Source of the DNA: CAKOSP01 sp964369625
GTDB lineage: Bacteria > Bacillota_I > Bacilli_A > RF39 > UBA660
DNA: 54,657 bases
Direction of reading: 5' to 3'
Assembly (NCBI GenBank): GCA_964369625.1
Contig: CAYJFC010000005.1
Location: 1-54,657, forward strand
Part shown: positions 16,713 through 24,294 of the stretch, one piece after another
Position numbering within the stretch: position 1 is the first letter of the stretch
Layout of the letters: each line of letters begins with the position of its first letter
Translations under genes and position numbers: made by a program
Notes under the pieces: generated by a model
Seen by the model: the letters and a program-made list of their open reading frames with translations, nothing else
Told to the model about the DNA's origin: nothing
The model's database searches: none

Positions 16713-16868
16713 GTGGATAAATTAACTAATAGTAATTTATATAAAATAAACGGGGGAGCAATTAACTTAGGTCTTGCTTTAAGCATTATAGCCGGTATAT
16801 CTTTTATAATAGGTTTTATTGATGGAATTGTTAATAAAACTCCATGTAAAATAGATGAAACTAAATAA
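16713..16868 (+). CDS. Double-glycine-leader bacteriocin precursor, peptide A
   Basis: 51 residues. The leader MDKLTNSNLYKINGG ends in Gly14-Gly15, the cleavage mark of C39 exporters. The predicted mature 36-residue peptide begins AINLG, is hydrophobic (GLALSIIAGISFIIG), contains GxxxG (GFIDG, residues 34-38) and ends KTPCKIDETK. Small, Gly-rich, membrane-active peptides with GxxxG are typical of class IIb two-peptide bacteriocins. The GTG start at 16713 follows AAAGGAG (16702-16708); the ATG at 16711 in another frame gives only four codons. It sits directly downstream of the C39 exporter and its accessory gene. The function is inferred from leader, size and context. Confidence 0.75.
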   Translation: MDKLTNSNLYKINGGAINLGLALSIIAGISFIIGFIDGIVNKTPCKIDETK

Positions 16869-17013
16869 ATACGAAGAGTATAATTGTAGCGGAGGAACTA
16901 GTTTAAGTGCATCAATGATTGAAGGTATAAATCGAATATTTAATACACTATTTTCATTTGGTCAAGCACTGGGTTCTGCCTTAAGAAGAATATACAAAAA
17001 TGATTTATGTTAA
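16855..17013 (+). CDS. Double-glycine-leader bacteriocin precursor, peptide B
   Basis: 52 residues. The leader MKLNKYEEYNCSGG follows the classic L-x3-E...GG pattern and ends in Gly13-Gly14. The mature 38-residue part starts TSLSAS, has an amphipathic helix with GxxxG (FGQALGSALRRI) and a basic tail ending in Cys. It overlaps the end of peptide A by 14 bases in another frame and has no clear ribosome site of its own, so translation is probably coupled to peptide A and gives near-equal amounts of both. A strong terminator follows immediately. Together the two peptides look like the halves of one two-peptide bacteriocin; a signalling-peptide role is possible. Confidence 0.75.
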   Translation: MKLNKYEEYNCSGGTSLSASMIEGINRIFNTLFSFGQALGSALRRIYKNDLC

Positions 17014-17040
17014 AAAAGTGCCTTTTTTGGGCATTTTTCT
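17012..17040 (+). terminator. Terminator of the bacteriocin locus
   Basis: AAAAAGTGCC, a T-rich loop and GGCATTTTT form a stem with one G-T pair followed by a T-tract, beginning inside the peptide B stop codon. Confidence 0.75.
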
Positions 17041-17041
17041 A

Positions 17042-17070
17042 TTGTAACTTTTATTTTAAAGTGATATAAT
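17042..17070 (+). promoter_or_regulatory. Promoter of rpsU-yqeY
   Basis: TTGTAA (17042-17047), 17 bases, and an extended -10, TGATATAAT (TATAAT at 17065-17070). Confidence 0.7.
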
Positions 17071-17100
17071 AATAAGCGTAAAAACGAAGGGAGGGCGAAA

Positions 17101-17298
17101 ATGACAAAAGTAATAGTTAAAGACGGCGACGTGGAATCAAGTTTAAGAAAATTCAAAGCTAAAGTTGCAAAAAGTGGCGTCCTTTCAGAACTAAAAAAGA
17201 GAAAACACTATGAAAAACCTGGTGTTAAAAGAAGAAATGAGAAAAAAGAAGGAATCAAAAATTCTCGTAAAAATTCTCGTAGAAAAAATCGTGATTAA
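17101..17298 (+). CDS. rpsU: Ribosomal protein S21
   Basis: 65 residues, typical of bacterial S21 in the small subunit. VKDGDVESSLRKFKAKVAKSG matches the conserved N-terminus almost exactly, and the C-terminus is the usual basic Lys/Arg/Asn tail. GGGAGGG precedes the ATG. yqeY follows ten bases later, the conserved Firmicutes order. Confidence 0.95.
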   Translation: MTKVIVKDGDVESSLRKFKAKVAKSGVLSELKKRKHYEKPGVKRRNEKKEGIKNSRKNSRRKNRD

Positions 17299-17308
17299 GG
17301 AATAAATA

Positions 17309-17743
17309 ATGTTTGAAAAAATAAATGCTGAAATTGTACTTGCTATGAAAAGCGGTGATAAATTCAAATTATCAGTTCTGAGAATGCTTAAAAGTGCGCT
17401 TCAAAACGAAGCTATTAATAAGAAAAAAGAATTAGAAGATGAAGAAGTTATTAGTGTTATAAAAAAACAAGTTAAGATGCGTAAAGAATCAATGCTTGAA
17501 TTTGAGAAGTATGAAAAGTTTGATGATGCAAATAAACTTAAAGAGGAATTAAATATTTTAAATGTTTATTTACCTGAAGAATTATCTGAAGAAGAAGTAA
17601 TATCTAAAATAGATGAAATGTTTGCACAGCTTAAACCAGAAGGTATTAAAGATATGGGAAGATGTATGAAATATGCATCAGAAAATATTAAAAATGCTGA
17701 TATGTCATTAGTAAGTAAATTAATCAAAGAAAAATTAAATTAA
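17309..17743 (+). CDS. yqeY: GatB/YqeY-domain protein
   Basis: 144 residues, full length for the family. It has an N-terminal helical bundle (AMKSGDKFKLSVLRMLKSAL, IKKQVKMRKES) and a C-terminal part (YLPEELSEEEV, GIKDMGRCMKY) like the tail domain of amidotransferase GatB. Its function is not settled; a tRNA-binding or tRNA-aminoacylation-linked role is assumed from the GatB homology. Cotranscribed with rpsU and closed by a terminator. Confidence 0.9.
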   Translation: MFEKINAEIVLAMKSGDKFKLSVLRMLKSALQNEAINKKKELEDEEVISVIKKQVKMRKESMLEFEKYEKFDDANKLKEELNILNVYLPEELSEEEVISKIDEMFAQLKPEGIKDMGRCMKYASENIKNADMSLVSKLIKEKLN

Positions 17744-17765
17744 AAAAGCGGTGTTCGCTTTTTTT
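17742..17765 (+). terminator. Terminator of rpsU-yqeY
   Basis: AAAAAAGCG, loop GTGTT and CGCTTTTTTT; the stem starts within the yqeY stop codon. Confidence 0.8.
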
Positions 17766-17778
17766 ATTTTTTATAATT

Positions 17779-17787
17779 TGCTATAAT
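17779..17787 (+). promoter_or_regulatory. Extended -10 promoter of recD2
   Basis: TGCTATAAT with TATAAT at 17782-17787. Transcription would begin near 17794, so ATG 17795 would be leaderless. Confidence 0.55.
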
Positions 17788-17806
17788 AAATTATATGGAG
17801 AGTCAT

Positions 17807-19987
17807 GTGGAAACAGTTACAGGAAAAATAAAAAAAATTATATATCAAAATGAGGAAAATGGTTATACAGTAGCTCTTTTTAAAGTGTCTGAAACGACAA
17901 TCAAGGAAATAGAGAGTAAACTAGTTCAAGTAGTAGGGAATTTTTATGATTTAAAATATGATGTATTAATGAGTCTAGAAGGAGAATATGTTTTAAATCA
18001 AAAATATAGTAAATATCAGCTTAATGTAACAAAATATAGTGTAATATTGCCAACAAAAGATGATAAAATATTAGAGTTTTTAAAAAGTTCATTTATTAAT
18101 GGGTGTGGCGAAAAAACTGCAAAAGAATTAATAAAATTATATAAAGAAAAAACTTTGGAAAAAATAAAAGATATAGATAATATCTTAAAAGTACCTAATA
18201 TGACAAGATTAAAAGCCACTAAAATTCATAATTCTATTATGAATTTTGATAAAACTAGTGATTTAATTATTAAATTAGAAGAATTAGGATTTTCAATTGA
18301 TGAAGCATCAAAAATATTAAATAAATATAAAGATCAAACTAAAAATATTATTGAAAATGATTTTTATAGCTTAAAGGAAGTAATAGACTTTAATAAATTA
18401 GATCATATGTATTTAAATACACATGATACATATGATGATTTGAGAATATATCACTGCACAGTAGAGGCTATGAATATAATTAGTGCCTCAGTAGGTCATA
18501 CATATTATATTAAGGAAGATATTGCAAAATCATTAGAGCAATTATATAAAATAAATTTATCAACAGATTCACTAGAAGAAATTATATGTTCTTTAGAAAA
18601 AGATAATCTAGTCACGATAGTAGAAGATAGAGTATATTTAAAAGAATATTATGATGCAGAAATTAGTATAGCAAATAATTTAAAATATATTTCTCAAAAT
18701 AAAGCTATTAAAATCAAAAATTTTGAAGATAAAATTAAGCACTTAGAAGAAAATTTAAATATAGATTATGATAATATACAAGAAACAGCTATTAAAACAG
18801 CTTTAGAAGAAAATATTACTATAATATCAGGAGGACCTGGTACTGGTAAAACAACTATCTTAAATGGAATAGTTAAAATGTATATAAATGAACATAAATT
18901 AAGCCCGGTAGAAATAATTGAAAATATTGCATTAATAGCACCTACTGGAAGAGCAAGTAAAAAAATGAGTCAAGCTACTGGATTATATGCATGTACAATT
19001 CATAGATATTTAAAATGGTTTAAAGAATCAGATTCATTTGAATATGATGAATATAATAAAACTGCACATAAATTTGTAGTAATAGATGAAGCATCAATGA
19101 TAGATGTTAAATTATTTTCTGCATTATTAAAGGCGCTTAAAACAAATGTTAAACTTTTATTAGTGGGAGATTCGTTTCAGTTGCCATCAGTAGGGGCAGG
19201 GCTTGTTTTAAATAATTTAATAGAAAGTGATATGTTTAATTTTATACCACTTACAAAAATATATCGTCAAAGTGATAATTCATTTATTCCTTACTTGGCC
19301 AAAGAAATAAAACAAATGGAATTAGAAGAAGATTTTTTAATAAAAAAAGATGATTATAATTTCATAAATTGTGATAGTAATAATTTAAAACTAATGATAG
19401 AAAAAGTAGTATTAAATGCAAAAGAAAAAAAATTAACTGAAGATAATATCCAAATACTAGCGCCTATATATAAGGGAGAAAATGGAATAGATAAATTAAA
19501 TAGTATATTAAGAAATATATATAATCCTAGTTTAAAACAAAAAGAAGTAATATATGGTGATATATGTTTCAGAGAAAATGACAAAGTTTTACAATTAACA
19601 AATGATCCAGATAATAATATATATAATGGAGACATTGGTAGAATAATAAAAATAATTATGAGTCCAAAAATAAAAATTGTTATTGATTTTGATGGTAACG
19701 TAGTAGAACTTGATAAAAAAAATTTAAAAAATATTAGACATGCCTATGTTATATCAATTCATAAAAGCCAAGGAAGTGAATTTGATCATGTTATAATGCC
19801 AGTTTGCAAGGAATATTATGGTATGATGTATAATAAATTATTATATACTGGTGTTTCAAGAGCTAAAAAATCTTTGATTTTACTAGGAGATCCTAGTGTA
19901 TTTGCTGCAGGGGTAAGAAATAATAGAGCAGATCAAAGAAATTCGACTTTAAAAGAAAATTTGGTGAGTATAATTTTAAATAATTAG
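17807..19987 (+). CDS. recD2: RecD2-type ATP-dependent DNA helicase
   Basis: About 726 residues, normal for RecD2, a 5'-3' superfamily 1 helicase found without RecBC. The N-terminal OB-like and helix-hairpin-helix regions (GCGEKTAKELI) are followed by Walker A GGPGTGKTT, motif II VVIDEASMID, LLVGDSFQLPSVGAG, and the C-terminal UvrD_C_2 part AYVISIHKSQGSEFDHV with YTGVSRAKKSL. GTG 17807 has GGAGAG just upstream. The in-frame ATG at 17795 would need a leaderless transcript, so 17807 is slightly preferred. It is a monocistronic-looking core repair gene. Confidence 0.92.
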   Translation: METVTGKIKKIIYQNEENGYTVALFKVSETTIKEIESKLVQVVGNFYDLKYDVLMSLEGEYVLNQKYSKYQLNVTKYSVILPTKDDKILEFLKSSFINGCGEKTAKELIKLYKEKTLEKIKDIDNILKVPNMTRLKATKIHNSIMNFDKTSDLIIKLEELGFSIDEASKILNKYKDQTKNIIENDFYSLKEVIDFNKLDHMYLNTHDTYDDLRIYHCTVEAMNIISASVGHTYYIKEDIAKSLEQLYKINLSTDSLEEIICSLEKDNLVTIVEDRVYLKEYYDAEISIANNLKYISQNKAIKIKNFEDKIKHLEENLNIDYDNIQETAIKTALEENITIISGGPGTGKTTILNGIVKMYINEHKLSPVEIIENIALIAPTGRASKKMSQATGLYACTIHRYLKWFKESDSFEYDEYNKTAHKFVVIDEASMIDVKLFSALLKALKTNVKLLLVGDSFQLPSVGAGLVLNNLIESDMFNFIPLTKIYRQSDNSFIPYLAKEIKQMELEEDFLIKKDDYNFINCDSNNLKLMIEKVVLNAKEKKLTEDNIQILAPIYKGENGIDKLNSILRNIYNPSLKQKEVIYGDICFRENDKVLQLTNDPDNNIYNGDIGRIIKIIMSPKIKIVIDFDGNVVELDKKNLKNIRHAYVISIHKSQGSEFDHVIMPVCKEYYGMMYNKLLYTGVSRAKKSLILLGDPSVFAAGVRNNRADQRNSTLKENLVSIILNN

Positions 19988-20012
19988 TAAATAATATTAC
20001 TGAGGTGTTAAA

Positions 20013-20174
20013 ATGAAAAGAAATTTGATTATAGGTGGTTTAGTATTAGGTGCAGCCACTGGAGCAACAGCATATTTTATGATGAATAAAAAAGCAAGAA
20101 ATAAAGCTGCTAATTTTATGCATATGAAATTTAATGAAGCATCTGACTATTTTGATGATAAAATGGAAGAGTAG
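20013..20174 (+). CDS. Small YtxH-like membrane protein
   Basis: 53 residues: MKRNLIIGGLVLGAATGATA forms one Gly/Ala-rich membrane segment, followed by a basic stretch (NKKARNKAANF) and an acidic amphipathic tail (DYFDDKMEE). This resembles YtxH/gas-vesicle-like short stress proteins, but the match is by pattern only. TGAGGTG is well placed before the ATG. The terminator stem includes its stop codon. Confidence 0.65.
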   Translation: MKRNLIIGGLVLGAATGATAYFMMNKKARNKAANFMHMKFNEASDYFDDKMEE

Positions 20175-20188
20175 AAATACTCTTTTTT
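20167..20188 (+). terminator. Terminator overlapping a stop codon
   Basis: AAGAGTA, loop GAAA, TACTCTT and then TTTT; the TAG stop of the small membrane protein is part of the stem and loop. Confidence 0.8.
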
Positions 20189-20209
20189 ATTTACTCTAAA
20201 CTTTTTTTT

Positions 20210-20218
20210 TGCTACAAT
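20210..20218 (+). promoter_or_regulatory. Extended -10 promoter of the Xer recombinase gene
   Basis: TGCTACAAT with TACAAT at 20213-20218, directly after a T run. Start codon 20236 follows with AGGAG at 20225-20229. Confidence 0.5.
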
Positions 20219-20235
20219 TGTTTTAGGAGTATAAT

Positions 20236-21123
20236 ATGATTGATTTAATAAATAAATATATTGAGTATCTAAATAAAGAATTAAATTACTCTTTAGATAC
20301 TATAAAAAATTATTCTTTAGATTTAATAAGTTACAATGACTATTTAGTAGAAAATAATATGAACTATAAAAAAATAAATAAGATAGATGTTCGTAATTAT
20401 TTGAAATATTTAGATAATAATAAATTATCAAATAAAACAATTTCTAGAAAATTAAGCTCTCTTAGAAGTTTTTATAATTATTTGATAAATATAAAAGTTG
20501 TTAATAATAACATTTTTGATACAATAAGTAACCCTAAGATAGAAAAAAAACTCCCTAATTATTTAAATTATGAGGAAATAGAAGATTTGTTAGATGGAAT
20601 TAAGTTAGATAATATTTATGGATATAGAAATAGACTTATTTTAGAAATGATTTACTCAACTGGTATAAGATTAAGCGAAGTAATAAATGTAAAATTAAAT
20701 GATATAAACGAAAGTAATAATACACTCAAAATATTAGGTAAAGGCTCTAAAGAAAGAGTAGTGTTTTTTGGAGAATATGTAAATAAATTTCTTGATCTTT
20801 ATTTGAAAAATTCAAGAAATATATTATTAAATGATAAAAAATGTGAATATTTATTTGTAAACAAATTTGGTAATAGACTAGGTAAAAGCATGATTGAAAG
20901 AATTGTTAAAAATGCCACAAAGGAAATCTCTTTAAAGCATGATATAAGTGTACATACACTTAGACATACATTTGCAACACATTTATTAAATAATGGAGCT
21001 GATATTAAAACAGTACAAGAGCTTTTAGGGCATGAAAGCTTAAACACTACTGAAATATATACTCATGTGTCAAATGACCGTATAAAGGATGTTTATTTAA
21101 AAACGCATCCAAGAAAGGAATAA
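20236..21123 (+). CDS. xerD: XerC/XerD-type tyrosine recombinase
   Basis: 295 residues, the normal size for XerC/D. The N-terminal SAM-like core-binding domain (DTIKNYSLDLISYNDYL) is followed by the catalytic domain with Arg145 (STGIRLSEV), Lys169, His240 and Arg243 (HTLRHTFATH), His266 (LLGHESLNTT) and nucleophile Tyr275. It resolves chromosome dimers at dif; no dif site is recognised in this window. There are no mobile-element neighbours, so it is a housekeeping recombinase. XerD rather than XerC is a choice of name, not certain. The next gene starts two bases after its stop. Confidence 0.85.
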   Translation: MIDLINKYIEYLNKELNYSLDTIKNYSLDLISYNDYLVENNMNYKKINKIDVRNYLKYLDNNKLSNKTISRKLSSLRSFYNYLINIKVVNNNIFDTISNPKIEKKLPNYLNYEEIEDLLDGIKLDNIYGYRNRLILEMIYSTGIRLSEVINVKLNDINESNNTLKILGKGSKERVVFFGEYVNKFLDLYLKNSRNILLNDKKCEYLFVNKFGNRLGKSMIERIVKNATKEISLKHDISVHTLRHTFATHLLNNGADIKTVQELLGHESLNTTEIYTHVSNDRIKDVYLKTHPRKE

Positions 21124-21125
21124 AA

Positions 21126-21563
21126 ATGAATAATATTATGTACGTTCCATTAGAAGTTTATTCACTAAATAGTACTGGTAAAAATTTAGTGGGATACGTT
21201 GTGTTTCCAGCGACATTAATCGATTTTAAAGAAAGTAGTTTATCAAAAAAAAATATAGGAAATGTTGTACAAAATATTTATCAGGTAGAATTATTAGTTG
21301 ATTTACAGGATAGTGAAATTGGTATATTTGAAATAAGTAGTAAAAATAAAAAAGATGAAAACATATATAGAGTAATTGATATATTTCCAGATTACGAAAT
21401 AGCTTTAAAAAAAGCTGAATCGTTAAATCAAGGATTAGTTTTAAATATGGGAGAAAAAGAAACTCGAATAGGTGCAAAAATTTGGTATCAACACACTGTA
21501 ATTAAACGATCAATTTTACAAGAAGAAATAAATAATTTGTTAAAAATAAAAAAAATTAAATAA
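21126..21563 (+). CDS. Conserved-looking protein of unknown function
   Basis: 145 residues with no signal peptide or membrane segment. It looks beta-rich in the first two thirds (VPLEVYSLNS, GYVVFPATLIDF, GIFEISS, IYRVIDIFPDYEIALKKAESL) and ends in a basic helix. I recognise no family. It starts three bases after the xer stop, so it is probably cotranscribed. The composition matches its neighbours. Confidence 0.6.
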   Translation: MNNIMYVPLEVYSLNSTGKNLVGYVVFPATLIDFKESSLSKKNIGNVVQNIYQVELLVDLQDSEIGIFEISSKNKKDENIYRVIDIFPDYEIALKKAESLNQGLVLNMGEKETRIGAKIWYQHTVIKRSILQEEINNLLKIKKIK

Positions 21564-21567
21564 ATGC

Positions 21568-21594
21568 TTGCATTTGTTTTTTTATTGCTATAAA
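21568..21594 (+). promoter_or_regulatory. Promoter of ppdK
   Basis: TTGCAT (21568-21573), 15 bases, and the extended -10 TGCTATAAA (TATAAA at 21589-21594). Start codon ATG 21615 has GGAGG at 21605-21609. Confidence 0.55.
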
Positions 21595-21614
21595 ATGAAA
21601 TCATGGAGGCTAAT

Positions 21615-24239
21615 ATGAAAAAATATGTATATTCCTTTAATGAAGGAAACAAAGATATGAAAAATATCTTAGGTGGTAAAGGCGCTAACTTAGCAGAGAT
21701 GACTGTTATTGGCTTACCTGTGCCGCGTGGTTTTACTGTTTCAACAGAAGCATGTAACAAGTATTATGAAGATAAAGAAAAATTATCAGATGAAATCATA
21801 GTGCAAATTGAAGAAAAATTATTAGAACTTGAAAAAGTTACTGAAAAAAAATTCGGTGACAAAGAAAAGCCACTTTTAGTATCCGTAAGAAGTGGTGCTA
21901 GAGCAAGTATGCCTGGTATGATGGATACAGTTTTGAACTTAGGTCTTAATGACGAAGTTGCAGCAGCGTTTAGCATTGTAACTGAAAATGAAAGATTTGT
22001 ATACGATTCTTATAGAAGATTTATTCAAATGTTCTCAGATGTAGTTATGGGATTTCCTAAATCATCTTTTGAAAGATTATTTGATAAAATTAAGGAAGAA
22101 AAAAATGTTAAATTAGATACAGATCTTACTGCTGAAGATTTAAAAGAAGTAGTAGATGTATATAAAAAAGAATATAAAAAGCATGCAGGATGTGATTTTC
22201 CTCAAAATGCAAAAGAACAATTAATTGAAGCTGTGAAAGCAGTGTTTAGATCATGGAATAATGATAGAGCTAAAACTTATAGAAGACTTAACGATATTCC
22301 AGCATCATGGGGAACTGCCGTAAATGTACAAGAAATGGTATATGGTAATACCGGTGATACTTCAGGAACAGGTGTTGCATTTACTAGAAATCCAGCAACA
22401 GGAGAAAAAGCATTATACGGAGAATATTTGATTAATGCTCAAGGAGAGGATGTTGTAGCAGGTATTAGAACACCACAAACAATTGATACTTTAAAAGAAG
22501 TAATGCCTGATTGTTATAACGAATTTACTAAAATATGTGGTGTTTTAGAAAATCATTATAAAGATATGCAGGATATGGAGTTTACTATAGAAAATGGTAA
22601 ATTATTTATGCTTCAAACAAGAAATGGTAAAAGAACGGCTGATGCAGCGCTTAGAATAGCTGTTGAGCTTGTTGAAGAGGGCATGATTACAAAAGAAGAG
22701 GCTTTACTTAAAGTTGAACCTAAAGCTTTAGATCAACTACTTCATCCAAATTTTGATGAAGAAGATTTAAAAAATGGGGAAGTAATTGCTAAAGGATTAG
22801 CAGCATCACCAGGTGCTGCAACTGGTAAAATTTACTTTACTGCTGAAGATGTAAAAGTAGCATCAGAAAATGGTGAAAAAGACATTTTACTAGTAAGACT
22901 TGAAACTTCTCCAGAAGATATTGAAGGTATGGTTATTGCTAATGGTATATTAACAATGCGTGGAGGTATGACTAGTCATGCAGCAGTAGTTGCCAGAGGT
23001 ATGGGTACTTGCTGTGTATCTGGATGTGGAGAACTTAGAATTGATGAAGAAAATAAAACTTTAATTACAAAAGATGGTACTGTTTATAAAGAAGGTGATT
23101 TTTTATCACTTGATGGATCTACTGGAAATGTTTATGGTAAACAAATTAAAACTGTGAAGCCAACTATTTCAGGTAATTTTGAAAAATTTATGAAATGGGC
23201 TGATGAAGTTAGAGTTTTAAAAATAAGAGCTAATGCAGATAATGAAAATGATGCAAAAACTGCTAAGGAATATGGGGCAGAAGGAATTGGTTTATGTAGA
23301 ACTGAGCATATGTTCTTTGAAGAAGAAAGAATATTTAATTTTAGACGTATGATTACTGCAGATACTTTAGAAAAAAGAGAAGAGGCTCTAGAAAAGATAT
23401 TACCATATCAAAGAGAAGACTTTGAAAAATTATTTAAAGTTATGGATGGATATGGTGTTACAATTAGATACCTAGATCCACCTCTACATGAATTTTTACC
23501 GCATAGTGACGAGGACATTAAACAATTAGCGGCTTCACTAGATATGACTTTTGAAGATTTAAAAGCTAGAATAGATTCACTAAAAGAATTTAATCCGATG
23601 ATGGGACATCGTGGATGTCGTTTAGGTGTTACTTATCCAGAAATAGTTAAAATGCAAACTAGAGCGGTTATTGAAGCAGCTATTAATGTTTCTAAAACTG
23701 GTAAAACAATAGAACCAGAAATAATGATACCACTTATCGGAGATATAAATGAGCTTAAATTTATCAAAAGTATCATAATTGATACAATAGAAGAAATTTT
23801 AGCTAAAGAAAAAATAAATATTAAATATCAAATAGGGACAATGATAGAAATACCAAGAGCAGCCTTAACAGCAGATGTTATAGCTACTGAAGCAGAATTT
23901 TTCTCATTTGGTACGAATGATTTGACACAAATGACTTATGGTTTTTCAAGAGATGATGCAGCAAAATTCTTAGATGATTATTATAAAAAACAGATCTTTG
24001 AATCTGATCCATTTGCAAAAATAGATCAAACAGGAGTTGGAGAACTTATGAAAATTGCTGTTAATAAAGGAAAAGAAACAAACCCTAATATTAAATTAGG
24101 TATTTGTGGAGAACATGGTGGAGAGCCAAGTTCGGTTGAGTTTTGTCATAACTTAGGATTAAGTTATGTATCTTGCTCACCGTTTAGAGTGCCAATTGCA
24201 AGACTTGCAGCAGCACAAGCAGCACTTAATAATAAATAA
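21615..24239 (+). CDS. ppdK: Pyruvate, phosphate dikinase
   Basis: 874 residues, full length. It interconverts pyruvate, ATP and phosphate with phosphoenolpyruvate, AMP and diphosphate. The N-terminal nucleotide-binding part has NEGNKDMKNILGGKGANLAEM and VRSGARASMPGMMDTVLNLG. The phosphohistidine domain carries LTMRGGMTSHAAVVARGMG, with the catalytic His. The PEP/pyruvate barrel has GEGIGLCRTEHMFF-like residues, FSFGTNDLTQMTYG and GICGEHGG with the catalytic Cys. ATG 21615 is chosen over 21603 because GGAGG lies between them. In anaerobes it often acts glycolytically, saving energy as ATP from PEP and PPi; that is family knowledge, not visible here. Confidence 0.96.
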   Translation: MKKYVYSFNEGNKDMKNILGGKGANLAEMTVIGLPVPRGFTVSTEACNKYYEDKEKLSDEIIVQIEEKLLELEKVTEKKFGDKEKPLLVSVRSGARASMPGMMDTVLNLGLNDEVAAAFSIVTENERFVYDSYRRFIQMFSDVVMGFPKSSFERLFDKIKEEKNVKLDTDLTAEDLKEVVDVYKKEYKKHAGCDFPQNAKEQLIEAVKAVFRSWNNDRAKTYRRLNDIPASWGTAVNVQEMVYGNTGDTSGTGVAFTRNPATGEKALYGEYLINAQGEDVVAGIRTPQTIDTLKEVMPDCYNEFTKICGVLENHYKDMQDMEFTIENGKLFMLQTRNGKRTADAALRIAVELVEEGMITKEEALLKVEPKALDQLLHPNFDEEDLKNGEVIAKGLAASPGAATGKIYFTAEDVKVASENGEKDILLVRLETSPEDIEGMVIANGILTMRGGMTSHAAVVARGMGTCCVSGCGELRIDEENKTLITKDGTVYKEGDFLSLDGSTGNVYGKQIKTVKPTISGNFEKFMKWADEVRVLKIRANADNENDAKTAKEYGAEGIGLCRTEHMFFEEERIFNFRRMITADTLEKREEALEKILPYQREDFEKLFKVMDGYGVTIRYLDPPLHEFLPHSDEDIKQLAASLDMTFEDLKARIDSLKEFNPMMGHRGCRLGVTYPEIVKMQTRAVIEAAINVSKTGKTIEPEIMIPLIGDINELKFIKSIIIDTIEEILAKEKINIKYQIGTMIEIPRAALTADVIATEAEFFSFGTNDLTQMTYGFSRDDAAKFLDDYYKKQIFESDPFAKIDQTGVGELMKIAVNKGKETNPNIKLGICGEHGGEPSSVEFCHNLGLSYVSCSPFRVPIARLAAAQAALNNK

Positions 24240-24242
24240 TTT

Positions 24243-24275
24243 AATTACTAGAGTAGCTCTAGTAATTTTTTTTTT
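24243..24275 (+). terminator. Terminator of ppdK
   Basis: A perfect 11-base stem AATTACTAGAG/CTCTAGTAATT (24243-24267, 3-base loop) followed by a long T run to 24275. Confidence 0.9.
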
Positions 24276-24283
24276 GCTATGAT
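24275..24283 (+). promoter_or_regulatory. Extended -10 promoter fused to the ppdK terminator T-tract
   Basis: TGCTATGAT (TATGAT at 24278-24283) begins at the last T of the preceding terminator. The ATG at 24295 is only 11 bases downstream with no Shine-Dalgarno, suggesting a leaderless mRNA. Confidence 0.5.
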
Positions 24284-24294
24284 ATACTTTGTTT

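Noticed and set aside
20236..21123. Xer-type recombinase as a phage or mobile-element integrase
   Set aside because: Its length and motifs fit XerC/D and neighbours are housekeeping genes; no attachment sites or cargo are seen.
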